A DNA stretch of 8,905 bases from an uncultured Clostridia bacterium (GTDB taxonomy: Bacteria > Bacillota > Clostridia > Christensenellales > Aristaeellaceae). The notes under the pieces were generated by a model. That model saw only the letters and a program-made list of their open reading frames with translations. It searched no databases and was not told the DNA's origin. Every line of letters begins with the position of its first letter. Position 1 is the stretch's first letter. Below are positions 1 to 6,900 of the stretch, one piece after another. The position numbers were made by a program, and so were the translations under genes. The stretch is taken from positions 1-8,905 of the forward strand of contig CAKTUS010000106.1 of assembly GCA_934621485.1 (NCBI GenBank), read 5' to 3'.

Positions 1-963
1 CCCCTTTTGGACCGTCTGGAAATCATCGAGGTACCCAGCTATACGGACGAGGAGAAGCTACGCATTGCGCGTAAGCATCTTTTGCCCAAGCAAATTGCCT
101 CGCACGGCCTGAAGCCCCGCGCTGTGCGCATGAACGACCGTGTGCTTCGCCAGCTGATTGAGGGCTATACCCGCGAGGCGGGCGTGCGTGAGCTGGAACG
201 CACCATTGCCCGAGTGGTACGCAAGGCCACGGTGGAGCTGCTGGAGCAAAAGAAGGATGAAATCACCGTTGGCGGCGATAAGCTGACCCAGTACCTGGGC
301 GCGGTGAAATACATGCGGGAGCCGCTTGAAAACGAAAACCGCGTCGGCGTGGTTAACGGCCTGGCCTATACCACCGTAGGCGGCGAGATGCTGGCGGTGG
401 AGTGCATGGTGATGCAGGGAACGGGCGCTTTGCAGCTCACCGGCAAACTGGGCGACGTGATGCAGGAAAGCGCCAAAGCCGCGCTTTCCTGGGTGCGCGC
501 TCATTCGGAACCCTGGGGGATTCCCTCCGCGTTCTTCAAGGAGCACGACATCCACATTCACGTGCCGGAGGGAGCTGTGCCTAAGGACGGCCCCAGCGCC
601 GGCGTTACCCTGATTACGGCCTTGGTGAGCGCGCTCACCTCCATTCCCGTGCGTCAAAGCGTGGCCATGACCGGCGAAATTACCCTGCGGGGCCGGGTAC
701 TGCCCATTGGCGGATTGAAAGAAAAGCTGATGGCCGCTTACCGCGCCGGTATCAAGACCGTGCTTATTCCCAAAGAAAACCAAAAGGATCTGGAGGATGT
801 AGCGCCTGAGGTGCTCAGCGCCATTCATATTCAGCCGGTGCAGGAGGTGCAGGAGGTGCTAAACGCGGCCCTTACCTGTCAGCCCCCGATGGTTTCCAGG
901 GTGGACGCGCCGATTGCCATTCCCCAAGCGCCTGTAAAGCCAAACGCATATCGAGGAACATAA
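1..963 (+). CDS. lon: ATP-dependent protease Lon, C-terminal part (5' end outside window)
   Basis: Lon is a cytoplasmic homo-oligomeric AAA+ serine protease that degrades misfolded and regulatory proteins. Frame 1 is open from the first base, so the gene is cut by the window edge; the TTG at 7-9 is internal. The 320 visible residues start at PLLDR, whose Arg (fragment residue 5) matches the arginine finger (E. coli R484). The sensor-2 Arg in TREAGVREL is residue 63, the same 58-residue spacing as E. coli R484 to R542. The protease domain contains PKDGPSAG with catalytic Ser at residue 199 (codon 595-597) and LPIGGLKEK with catalytic Lys at residue 242 (codon 724-726). Their 43-residue spacing equals E. 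coli S679-K722. After the usual end of the domain (VQEVLNAAL) there is a Pro-rich tail of about 27 residues. engB follows after one base, so the two are probably cotranscribed. The identity is very secure. Confidence 0.97.
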   Translation, partial: PLLDRLEIIEVPSYTDEEKLRIARKHLLPKQIASHGLKPRAVRMNDRVLRQLIEGYTREAGVRELERTIARVVRKATVELLEQKKDEITVGGDKLTQYLGAVKYMREPLENENRVGVVNGLAYTTVGGEMLAVECMVMQGTGALQLTGKLGDVMQESAKAALSWVRAHSEPWGIPSAFFKEHDIHIHVPEGAVPKDGPSAGVTLITALVSALTSIPVRQSVAMTGEITLRGRVLPIGGLKEKLMAAYRAGIKTVLIPKENQKDLEDVAPEVLSAIHIQPVQEVQEVLNAALTCQPPMVSRVDAPIAIPQAPVKPNAYRGT

Positions 964-964
964 G

Positions 965-1570
965 ATGGAAATCAAAAACGCTGCCTTTGTTACCAGTTTG
1001 GCCGCTTATCATGAACGGCCGCCCATTACTCTGCCGCAACTGGCGGTTGTGGGAAAGAGCAACGTGGGCAAAAGCTCGCTTATCAACGCGCTGTGCAACC
1101 GGAAAAAACTGTGCAAAACCAGCGCTACGCCCGGTAAAACCCGGTTGATTAACGTGTTCTTAATCAACGATTGCTTTCATCTGGTGGATTTGCCCGGCTA
1201 TGGGTTTGCTAAGGTGGACAAGGCGGAAAAGATGCGCTGGGGCCAGATGATGGACGACTATTTCCAGCAAAGCACTCAGCTGATTCACGTTTTGCACCTG
1301 GTGGACATTCGCCATGAGCCCACTCAGGACGACATGGCCATGAACCGTTATTTTCACCAGATGGACATTCCCTTTACGGTTGTGGCCACCAAAGCGGATA
1401 AAATCAGCCGAGGCGCGCGTATGAAGCACCTGGCGCCCATCTGCCGGGCTCTGAGCGTGCAGCCGTGGGAAATCATTCCTTTCTCCAGCGAGGATATGAC
1501 AGGACGGGACAAGCTGCTGGAGCTGGTGGAAACCGTTATGGCTGAAGAAGCGGAAGCCGGGGAAGAATAA
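965..1570 (+). CDS. engB: Ribosome-biogenesis GTPase EngB (YsxC/YihA)
   Basis: EngB is a small Era-like GTPase that helps assemble the 50S ribosomal subunit. The 201-residue product has the usual family length and all GTPase motifs: G1 GKSNVGKSS (30-38), G2 in SATPGKTR (53-60), G3 DLPGYG (75-80), G4 TKAD (142-145) and G5 SSED (174-177). TKAD instead of NKxD is normal for this family. The ATG at 965 is preceded by GAGGA at 953-957 with a 7-base spacer, and that ribosome binding site lies inside the end of lon. The lon stop and the engB start are one base apart, suggesting cotranscription and perhaps translational coupling; lon followed by ysxC is also the Bacillus subtilis order. The C-terminus is acidic (EEAEAGEE). 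A shared bidirectional terminator begins 9 bases after the stop. Confidence 0.97.
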   Translation: MEIKNAAFVTSLAAYHERPPITLPQLAVVGKSNVGKSSLINALCNRKKLCKTSATPGKTRLINVFLINDCFHLVDLPGYGFAKVDKAEKMRWGQMMDDYFQQSTQLIHVLHLVDIRHEPTQDDMAMNRYFHQMDIPFTVVATKADKISRGARMKHLAPICRALSVQPWEIIPFSSEDMTGRDKLLELVETVMAEEAEAGEE

Positions 1571-1579
1571 CGGCATATC

Positions 1580-1625
1580 AAAACGCCCCCGGGAAGGATG
1601 AGCTTTTCCTTCCCGGGGGCGTTTT
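1580..1625. terminator. Bidirectional intrinsic terminator between engB and thrC
   Basis: A perfect 19-bp inverted repeat, left arm 1580-1598 and right arm 1607-1625, encloses an 8-base loop. The core is GC-rich (CGCCCCCGGGAAGGA) and the arms end in AAAA on the left and TTTT on the right, so a hairpin plus U-tract forms whichever strand is transcribed. It sits between the engB stop (1570) and the thrC stop (1635), which converge. It therefore probably ends both transcripts and limits antisense read-through. Confidence 0.93.
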
Positions 1626-1634
1626 GGCGCAGCG

Positions 1635-3131
1635 TTATTTTTGCAATTCGGCAAGCAGCGCGTCTTCCATGCCGTCCGCCTCGCACAGGGCGTTGTGGCG
1701 TACAGGCAGCGTTTGAAGCTGGCGCACCTGGGGGGGAATGGGCACGCCCGACAGCTGCTCCAGCTTTTCGGAGCAGGCGAAATAGTCCAGCCCTTCTACG
1801 GCTTCTTCGCCAAGCAGGCTGCGGGCTACGTCCGGCGCAAACTTGTACGGGCTGGCGGTAGACACGATAACGGCCGTGGTGTGGTCGTCGGTTTGCGCAC
1901 GGTAGTTCATCAGCGCGTGGGAAGCCACCGCCGTGTGAGGATCCATGACGTAATGGGTTCGCTCGAAAACCCGGCGAATTTCCGCCGCAGTCATGTTGTC
2001 GTCGGCATAGTCGGCCCAGAAGGTTTTTTGCATTTCCTGCAAGCGCTGCGCGCCCACGGAGAAGCTTCCGCACTCGCTCAGCTGCTGCATCCATCCCCGT
2101 ACCAAAGCGGCATCCCGGCCGGCATATTCATACAGCAGCCGTTCCAGATTGGAACTGATGAGAATATCCATGCTGGGCGACATGGTTTGGAAGAAGGTGC
2201 GGTGCGTGTGGTAAATGCCGGTGGTGAAGAAGTCGGTCAGCACGTTATTGCGGTTGCTGGCGCAAAGCAGCTTGCGAATGGGCAGACCCATGCGCATGGC
2301 ATAGTAGCCGGCCAGAATATCGCCAAAGTTGCCGGTGGGCACTACAAAATTCACGCTTTGCCCCATGCGGATGGCTCCCCGCTGCACCAGGGTGGTATAG
2401 GCAGTGTAGTAATATACAATTTGAGGTACCAGGCGGCCAAAGTTGATGGAGTTGGCGGAGGAAGGAACCCGGCCGATGGCGTCCATTTTTTCGTGGAACG
2501 CGGGGGAACCAAACAGCTTTTTCACCCCGGTCTGGGCCTGGTCAAAGTTGCCGTTTACGCCGATAACGTGGGTGTTGCGACCGCCCGTGGTTACCATCTG
2601 CAATTCCTGCACCCGGCTGACGCCGCCATGGGGGTAGAATACGGAGCAGCTTGTGCCGGGCACGTCGCGAAAGCCCTCCAGCGCTGCCTTGCCAGTATCG
2701 CCGCTGGTGGCCACAATAATGCTTACTTCCCGCTGCTCGTCGTTTTTTTCAGCAGCCAGCTTCAGCAGATGGGGCAACAGCTGCAGGGCTACGTCCTTAA
2801 AGGCCAGGGTGGGACCGTGAAACAGCTCCATTACATGCAGGTTTTGGCCTAACGGCTTGATGGGAGCAATGGCCGGATCATCCCAGCGCTCGGCGCTGTA
2901 GGCGGCGTTTACGGCGCTTTCAATTTCCGCAATGGAGTAATCCTCCAGAAAATCGCGCAGGATGCGCGCCGCCTGATGCTGATAGCTGGTACCGCAAAGA
3001 GAAGCCAGCCGTTCTTCCGTCAAATGGGGAAACATGCTGGGCACATACAGGCCGCCGTCCTTGGCAAGCCCCCACAAAATGGACTGGGAAGAAGTGGCGC
3101 AGGCGCCGCCGCGTGTGGAGAAGAAAGACAT
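1635..3131 (-). CDS. thrC: Threonine synthase
   Basis: ThrC is a PLP enzyme that converts O-phosphohomoserine to threonine and phosphate, the last step of threonine biosynthesis. The 498-residue product has the N-terminal threonine-synthase signature FFSTRGG...LAKDGGLYVP (about 3-31). FHGPTLAFKD holds the expected Schiff-base lysine K112. SGDTGKAA (143-150), SSANSINFGRL (from about 224) and the phosphate-binding loop VPTGNFGD (264-271) follow in normal order. The length fits the longer, yeast-like form rather than the roughly 430-residue E. coli form. The frame extends upstream to a TTG at 3155, but ATG 3131 is preferred: AGGAAGG lies 8 bases before it and the product then starts at the conserved region. 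A promoter lies just upstream and the shared terminator just downstream, so it looks monocistronic. No hom or thrB is adjacent. Confidence 0.96.
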   Translation of the reverse strand: MSFFSTRGGACATSSQSILWGLAKDGGLYVPSMFPHLTEERLASLCGTSYQHQAARILRDFLEDYSIAEIESAVNAAYSAERWDDPAIAPIKPLGQNLHVMELFHGPTLAFKDVALQLLPHLLKLAAEKNDEQREVSIIVATSGDTGKAALEGFRDVPGTSCSVFYPHGGVSRVQELQMVTTGGRNTHVIGVNGNFDQAQTGVKKLFGSPAFHEKMDAIGRVPSSANSINFGRLVPQIVYYYTAYTTLVQRGAIRMGQSVNFVVPTGNFGDILAGYYAMRMGLPIRKLLCASNRNNVLTDFFTTGIYHTHRTFFQTMSPSMDILISSNLERLLYEYAGRDAALVRGWMQQLSECGSFSVGAQRLQEMQKTFWADYADDNMTAAEIRRVFERTHYVMDPHTAVASHALMNYRAQTDDHTTAVIVSTASPYKFAPDVARSLLGEEAVEGLDYFACSEKLEQLSGVPIPPQVRQLQTLPVRHNALCEADGMEDALLAELQK

Positions 3132-3139
3132 GGTTTTCA

Positions 3140-3146
3140 CCTTCCT
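3140..3146 (-). promoter_or_regulatory. Ribosome binding site deciding the thrC start
   Basis: Minus-strand AGGAAGG lies 8 bases upstream of ATG 3131. It sits inside the reading frame that would begin at TTG 3155, which argues that the longer form is not used. Confidence 0.85.
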
Positions 3147-3166
3147 GTATTTCAAATCGCCGTTTC

Positions 3167-3195
3167 ATCATACCTTTTTTCGGCGCAATTGTAAA
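3167..3195 (-). promoter_or_regulatory. Sigma-A-type promoter of thrC
   Basis: On the minus strand a -35 box TTTACA (3195-3190) and a -10 box TATGAT (3172-3167) are separated by exactly 17 bases. Each differs from consensus at one position. The start site would fall near 3160, giving a leader of about 30 bases, too short for a threonine attenuator. The promoter lies downstream of the minus-strand terminator at 3213-3239, so thrC should be transcribed independently of the P-loop gene. Confidence 0.82.
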
Positions 3196-3212
3196 GGTGC
3201 TTGCGAAACAGG

Positions 3213-3239
3213 TAAAAGAAAGAGGCGGCTTACGCCGCC
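3213..3239 (-). terminator. Intrinsic terminator upstream of thrC
   Basis: On the minus strand, GGCGGC (3239-3234), a GTAA tetraloop and GCCGCC (3229-3224) form a 6-bp all-GC hairpin. It is followed by the T-rich tract TCTTTCTTTTA (3223-3213). It would stop transcripts coming from the P-loop gene before the thrC promoter. The hairpin is also the thrC-proximal end of the inverted-repeat element. Confidence 0.75.
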
Positions 3240-3414
3240 CCAGACTGTCAAAACACCGGGTGGTATCGAAGAACGGCAGCCTTGCACAGCAAGGCTGTCC
3301 TTCCGTGCTTTGCCGCCCGGCGAGCCGCAGACGAGTAGGCAATACGCGCTTCTCGGCAGAAAAGATCACCGTCAGGCGAACTTTTTTGACGGCCTGAGGC
3401 GGCTTACCGCCGCC
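3224..3414. repeat. Palindrome-bounded intergenic element with imperfect inverted ends
   Basis: Both ends carry a GC hairpin of nearly the same sequence: GGCGGCTTACGCCGCC at 3224-3239 and GGCGGCTTACCGCCGCC at 3398-3414. Just inside them the flanks are inverted copies. The minus strand at 3253-3234 reads TTTTGACAGTCTGGGGCGGC and the plus strand at 3384-3403 reads TTTTGACGGCCTGAGGCGGC, 17 of 20 identical with three transitions. The interior of about 130 bases is rich in further stems (for example 3256-3320, and CCGTCA/TGACGG at 3369-3374/3387-3392). No convincing protein gene lies inside; reading frames across it are not bounded by start signals. This could be a dispersed MITE-like or REP-like repeat, or a structured non-coding RNA. 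Copy number cannot be judged from one window. Confidence 0.6.
3256..3320. other. Nested stem-loop core of the intergenic element
   Basis: An outer 8-bp stem pairs CCGGGTGG (3256-3263) with CCGCCCGG (3313-3320), with one G-T wobble on the plus strand. Inside it, ACGG (3273-3276) pairs with CCGT (3303-3306). An uninterrupted 9-bp stem CAGCCTTGC/GCAAGGCTG (3277-3285/3289-3297) carries a 3-base ACA loop. The nesting is what a folded RNA or an extruded cruciform would show. The strand that would be transcribed is not evident. Confidence 0.5.
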
Positions 3415-3417
3415 CGC

Positions 3418-3432
3418 AATGTCAGAGACATT
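3418..3432 (-). other. Small hairpin overlapping the stop codon of the P-loop gene
   Basis: AATGTC (3418-3423) and GACATT (3427-3432) form a perfect 6-bp inverted repeat with a 3-base loop. It overlaps the TAA stop (3433-3431) of the P-loop gene. No T-tract follows on the minus strand, so it is not a standard terminator by itself. It may protect or fold the transcript end, or it may be chance. Confidence 0.4.
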
Positions 3433-3841
3433 AAATGACGTATTTTTGGATAAAAGCGGGAAGCTCCGCGCTGTCTTCGCTGATGGACAGCAGGAAATCC
3501 ACGCTGTGGCCCTGGCAAATGGTTTCCAAACGCTGGAAGAACCATTCGGTGGTGCTCAGGTCGCTCTTGATGAGCTTTTTGAAAGCGTCGATGCAAATGA
3601 GGCCCACGTCAAAATTTTGGGCCACCAGGCCGCACAGAAAGCCCATAAACATTTGGTCGTTTACCAATTCATACTCGCTGGCGTTGATAAACCGTACCTC
3701 GTGCCGCAAGTCGAACATGTAGCGATTATCATCGTCGATAAAGACGATATCGTGCTTGCTTTCCTGGGTTGCTTCGTTAGCCCTGTCAATAATGCGCTTG
3801 GTCTTACCCGATCCCTTTTTTCCGCAGATGACCTGAATCAA
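3431..3841 (-). CDS. Small P-loop ATP-binding protein of unknown function
   Basis: This 136-residue protein starts MIQVICGKKGSGKTK, with a clear Walker A (GKKGSGKT, residues 7-14). Candidate Walker B segments are IVFIDDD (32-38) and GLICIDAF (80-87), each a hydrophobic strand ending in Asp, and SISED (119-123) could be a sensor strand. There is no signal peptide or membrane segment, so it is probably cytoplasmic. It is about the size of one minimal RecA/AAA-like core and has no recognisable partner domain. I do not know its function; similar short Clostridia proteins are sometimes labelled ATP-binding or PilT-like, a label this sequence does not support. TTG 3841 is preferred over ATG 3859 because a perfect AAGGAGG (3856-3850) lies 8 bases before it and would otherwise be coding. 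It has its own promoter and lies 123 bases after addB, where addA is often found. Confidence 0.85.
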   Translation of the reverse strand: MIQVICGKKGSGKTKRIIDRANEATQESKHDIVFIDDDNRYMFDLRHEVRFINASEYELVNDQMFMGFLCGLVAQNFDVGLICIDAFKKLIKSDLSTTEWFFQRLETICQGHSVDFLLSISEDSAELPAFIQKYVI

Positions 3842-3849
3842 GGGTAACG

Positions 3850-3856
3850 CCTCCTT
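3850..3856 (-). promoter_or_regulatory. Ribosome binding site deciding a TTG start
   Basis: Minus-strand AAGGAGG lies 8 bases upstream of TTG 3841. The alternative ATG at 3859 immediately precedes this site and has no good binding site of its own; its upstream sequence is A-rich. TTG is therefore the likely start. Confidence 0.8.
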
Positions 3857-3878
3857 CATGCTATTTGTTTTTTCGAGG

Positions 3879-3902
3879 GGCGCGTACGATAGACGGCGCG
3901 CC
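3879..3902 (-). other. Stem-loop in the leader of the P-loop gene
   Basis: GGCGCG (3879-3884) and CGCGCC (3897-3902) form a 6-bp GC stem with a 12-base loop. It falls between the predicted transcription start (near 3912) and the ribosome binding site. On the minus strand it is followed by A-rich sequence, so it is not a terminator in that direction. It may stabilise the mRNA. Confidence 0.4.
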
Positions 3903-3918
3903 TTTCTTTACGTTCTTT

Positions 3919-3947
3919 ATTATACATGAGTTTGCTGGGAAAGGCAA
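3919..3947 (-). promoter_or_regulatory. Sigma-A-type promoter of the P-loop gene
   Basis: The minus strand has a -35 box TTGCCT (3947-3942), a 17-base spacer and a perfect -10 box TATAAT (3924-3919). The leader would be about 70 bases. The promoter lies in the 123-base gap after addB, so the small gene can be expressed separately from addB. Confidence 0.8.
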
Positions 3948-3964
3948 TGCCTTCTTTGCCGCCT

Positions 3965-6900
3965 TTACACAGTTTTCTGGCCATCTGCGCTTTCCAGGCT
4001 GTTTCTCAGCTGCTCCATGCTCATTTCCGGAAGCTCCCGCATTGCGTCCCGTTCCGGGTCGAAGCGGCAAATGGCCTGATAGTCGCACAGGTCGCAGGCG
4101 GAGCGGTTTTGGTCGCAGCTTGGGCAAATGGCAACGTCGCCGCTTAGCAGCTGCTCCGCCAGCTCAGAGGCCACCTGGCGGGCATGGCGCAGCAAAGCGG
4201 AAAGCTGTTTTTCGTCCAGCGCCTTTGCGTTTTTTCGCACCTCGCCCCCCTTGGACAGCACGGCCGGCAGTACGCAGCCGGTTTCATCCATGGCGCTTAT
4301 AATTTCCACATCGCTCAGGGTGATGCCGCGCAGGTAAAACACTTCCCGCAGCTTGGCCTGCACAATGTCGGCCGCGTCCGTTTCGCTTTCCAGCAGCGGG
4401 TTGCCCACATAAAAGTAAAAGGCGCCCGCGGGTTTACCGCCGGGAATGGCGCTGGCGCATACGTCCAGGTACAGCAGCAGCTGCAATTGCAGGCCCCACC
4501 AGGTGCGCGCGGCGTCCAGGCTTTGCTGGGCCGATTTGTAGTCGATCACCCGAAGATAGACGGCGTTGGGCGTATCGTAGCGATCAACGCGGTCAATCCG
4601 TCCCCGTAAAGCCACTTCCCGCCCGTCTGACAAAACGAGCACAATGGGCGGAAAGCCGCCTTCGTAGCCAAAGCTGGCTTCGGTTTGGTACAGTGAAAAC
4701 TTTCCCGCCGCCAACTGCTGCGTTATTACCTGCGCTGCGCGCTGAAACGTTTCCTGGGCCTGCCGGAAGCGGGCGGCGTTTCGGTCGCCGTCGCCCATGG
4801 GCCCGCTGAGCAGTTCTTCCAGAAACGGTGCGACCGCCTGATTGGCCAGTTCCTCCACACGGCTTTGGGAAACGGCGGGGTAATTCGGTTCTTTGCCGGC
4901 CAGCTGGGCGAAGCGGTTGAGCCCGGCATGATAAAACGTGCCGGTTTCGATGGGGTCAATTTTCCACTCCTTCAGCAGGTGAGGCCGCAGGCCATAGGTA
5001 ACAAAATGCTTGAAGGGGCAGGCGGCAAACTGCTCCAGGCGGCTGACAGACTGGGTTTCCACACCGTAAAGCGCCTGGGCGCTGTCCGGCCGAAGGGGCG
5101 CAGGCGCTTCTGAAAAGGCAAGAGCGTTCAGCAATTGCGCCGCTTCCGGGGCGGCGGCAGAGGAAAGCAATTGCTCCAGCGGCTTTTGCCAATCCGCGGC
5201 GTCGCCGCTTCCGTCTGCATAGGCGCGAAGCAGCAGACTGAGACGGTTTAGCGCCTGGGTAGAAGAATAAGGCAGCGTTTCCGCCAGACGGCGTCCATCC
5301 GCTATTCCCGGCAGCAGCTGTTTTTGCAGGGTTTCCAGCAGCGAAAGCGGGCGCAGCGCGGCGCCGGCCTGATCGGTTTTGGCATAGCTGATGAACAGAT
5401 GCTTTCCTGGCAAGGTCATGGCTCGCTTCAGATCCAGCTTGGCCAGGCGAATACGGCTTTCATCCGTCAGCCCCAAAAAGGTTCCCGTTTCCTGCTGCGC
5501 ATTGGCCCGTTCCTCCGGGGTAAGCAGACTGTCTGTAGAGCGGCTAAGCACGCCGTCGTTCATGCCCAACAGAAACACAGCGTCGGCTTCCTCCGTGAGC
5601 ATGTGTCCCAGCAGGCCGGCATGCAGCATGCCGCTGGCCGGGGGCAGCGATGCGATGGAAACGGCGGAAAAGCCACATTCCAGCCGCGTGGCAATGTATT
5701 TTAGAGGAATCCGGGCCTTGCCGCCCAAACGGGCCAGCTGGTCCAGCACAGAAACCAGCATTTGCCACACCTGGCTGTTTTGACCGGCCCGGACGGCAAA
5801 GTCGCAATCCAGCAGCTTCTTTTCCTGCTGCTTGAGCGTTTCATAGGCGTTTACATCCAACAGCAGCTGAAAAACGGCTGTTAAGGATTCGGCTGCGCTG
5901 CGGGCCGCCACCAGCGCCGACCGCGCCTTTTGCAGCGGTTCCATCAGGCGCAGGCGAAGGGCCTCGCAGGCAGGGCTTTCCTGGCCCCGGGTAAAGGGGC
6001 GCGTCCATCGGGCGCGGTCAACGCCATAGGCATAGGCGTAGTTTTCCAGCTGGCAACATTCCCCAAAGGAAAGGGGAGCATAGCCGCTTTTCAGCATGCC
6101 CAGCACGTCGCGATTGCGCCAGCCTTCCGCCATGGCGCGCAGGGCGCACAGCAAAAAACGCACCAGCCCGTGGGAAAGGGCGGGCAGCTGCTCGTCTGTA
6201 TAAAAAGGAAGACCGCTGTCGGAAAGCGCGGCGTTTACGGCAAATTCGTAGCCTTCCGGATACAGCACGGCCATTTTTTCCAGGTCAGCGCCCTGCTTCG
6301 CCAGAAAAAGCACCTGGCGGCTCATCAGAGTCGCTTCTTCATAGGGGGTAAGGCCGCTGGAAAGAAACACGCCGTTCGGTACGCCCTCATAGGAGCGCGG
6401 CTGACGGGCGAAAAGGGTTTCGTCCAGATGCCGAACAGGCCCCAAAAAGGGCAGATCGGCCGTTGGCACAGGGTGGATCGAAGCGCTCATTCCCTCTTGC
6501 GTCAGCAACGCCTGAAACCGGGCGATTCCCTGACGAATGGGCTCGTACAGGTCTCCGTCCGGCGCGGCGGCGCTGTCGCAGATAAGCGCCACTGTTACGC
6601 TTTGGCATAGGGGAGCCGCGGCGCACAATAGCTTCATAAGCTGTTCGGGCAGGCTGTCAAAGCCGTATACATACAAATGCTTTCCGTTCAGGAATCCGCT
6701 TTTCCCAAGCTGGGCGGCCACATAGGCCAGCATGTCCTCGTTATCACTGAAGCGGCCCCGGGTTACCTCTTGGTACTGGGCGTAAATGCTGTAAAGGTCC
6801 TTAAGCTTTTCCCGAACGCCGCCTTCCGGTTGGGTGTCGGCGTAAGCGTCCAGCGCTTCCGGGGTCATGCCGCCGCGTTTCATATCGGTAATCAGCGCTG

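Noticed and set aside
58..828. 256-residue minus-strand open frame
   Set aside because: It is antisense to conserved Lon sequence, has no start signal and its product is rich in His/Ala/Gly with no family resemblance.
1641..2852. 403-residue plus-strand open frame
   Set aside because: It is antisense to thrC, which has all its active-site motifs; its composition is typical of a shadow frame.
3246..3251. Perfect TTGACA -35 box on the minus strand
   Set aside because: The sequence 16-18 bases downstream is GC-rich (GCCGCC) with no -10 box. It is part of the inverted-repeat end.
3254..3275. T-box-like string (GGGTGGTATCG) on the plus strand
   Set aside because: It resembles the T-box antiterminator sequence only partly. 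On that strand no specifier stem, terminator or same-strand biosynthetic gene follows; thrC is on the other strand.
2920..3369. 149-residue minus-strand frame running from the intergenic element into thrC
   Set aside because: It crosses the terminator and the thrC promoter and overlaps thrC in another frame, so it is not a plausible gene. If related frames appear in databases they more likely reflect a repeated DNA element.
3879..3914. Plus-strand hairpin followed by a T-rich tract, resembling a terminator
   Set aside because: No plus-strand gene lies upstream to be terminated, so the stem is better read as part of the P-loop gene's leader on the minus strand.
3865..4302. 145-residue plus-strand open frame
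   Set aside because: It overlaps the addB 3' end, where the Fe-S cysteines are conserved, and the promoter region of the P-loop gene; its Arg/Pro/Ala-rich product looks like a shadow.
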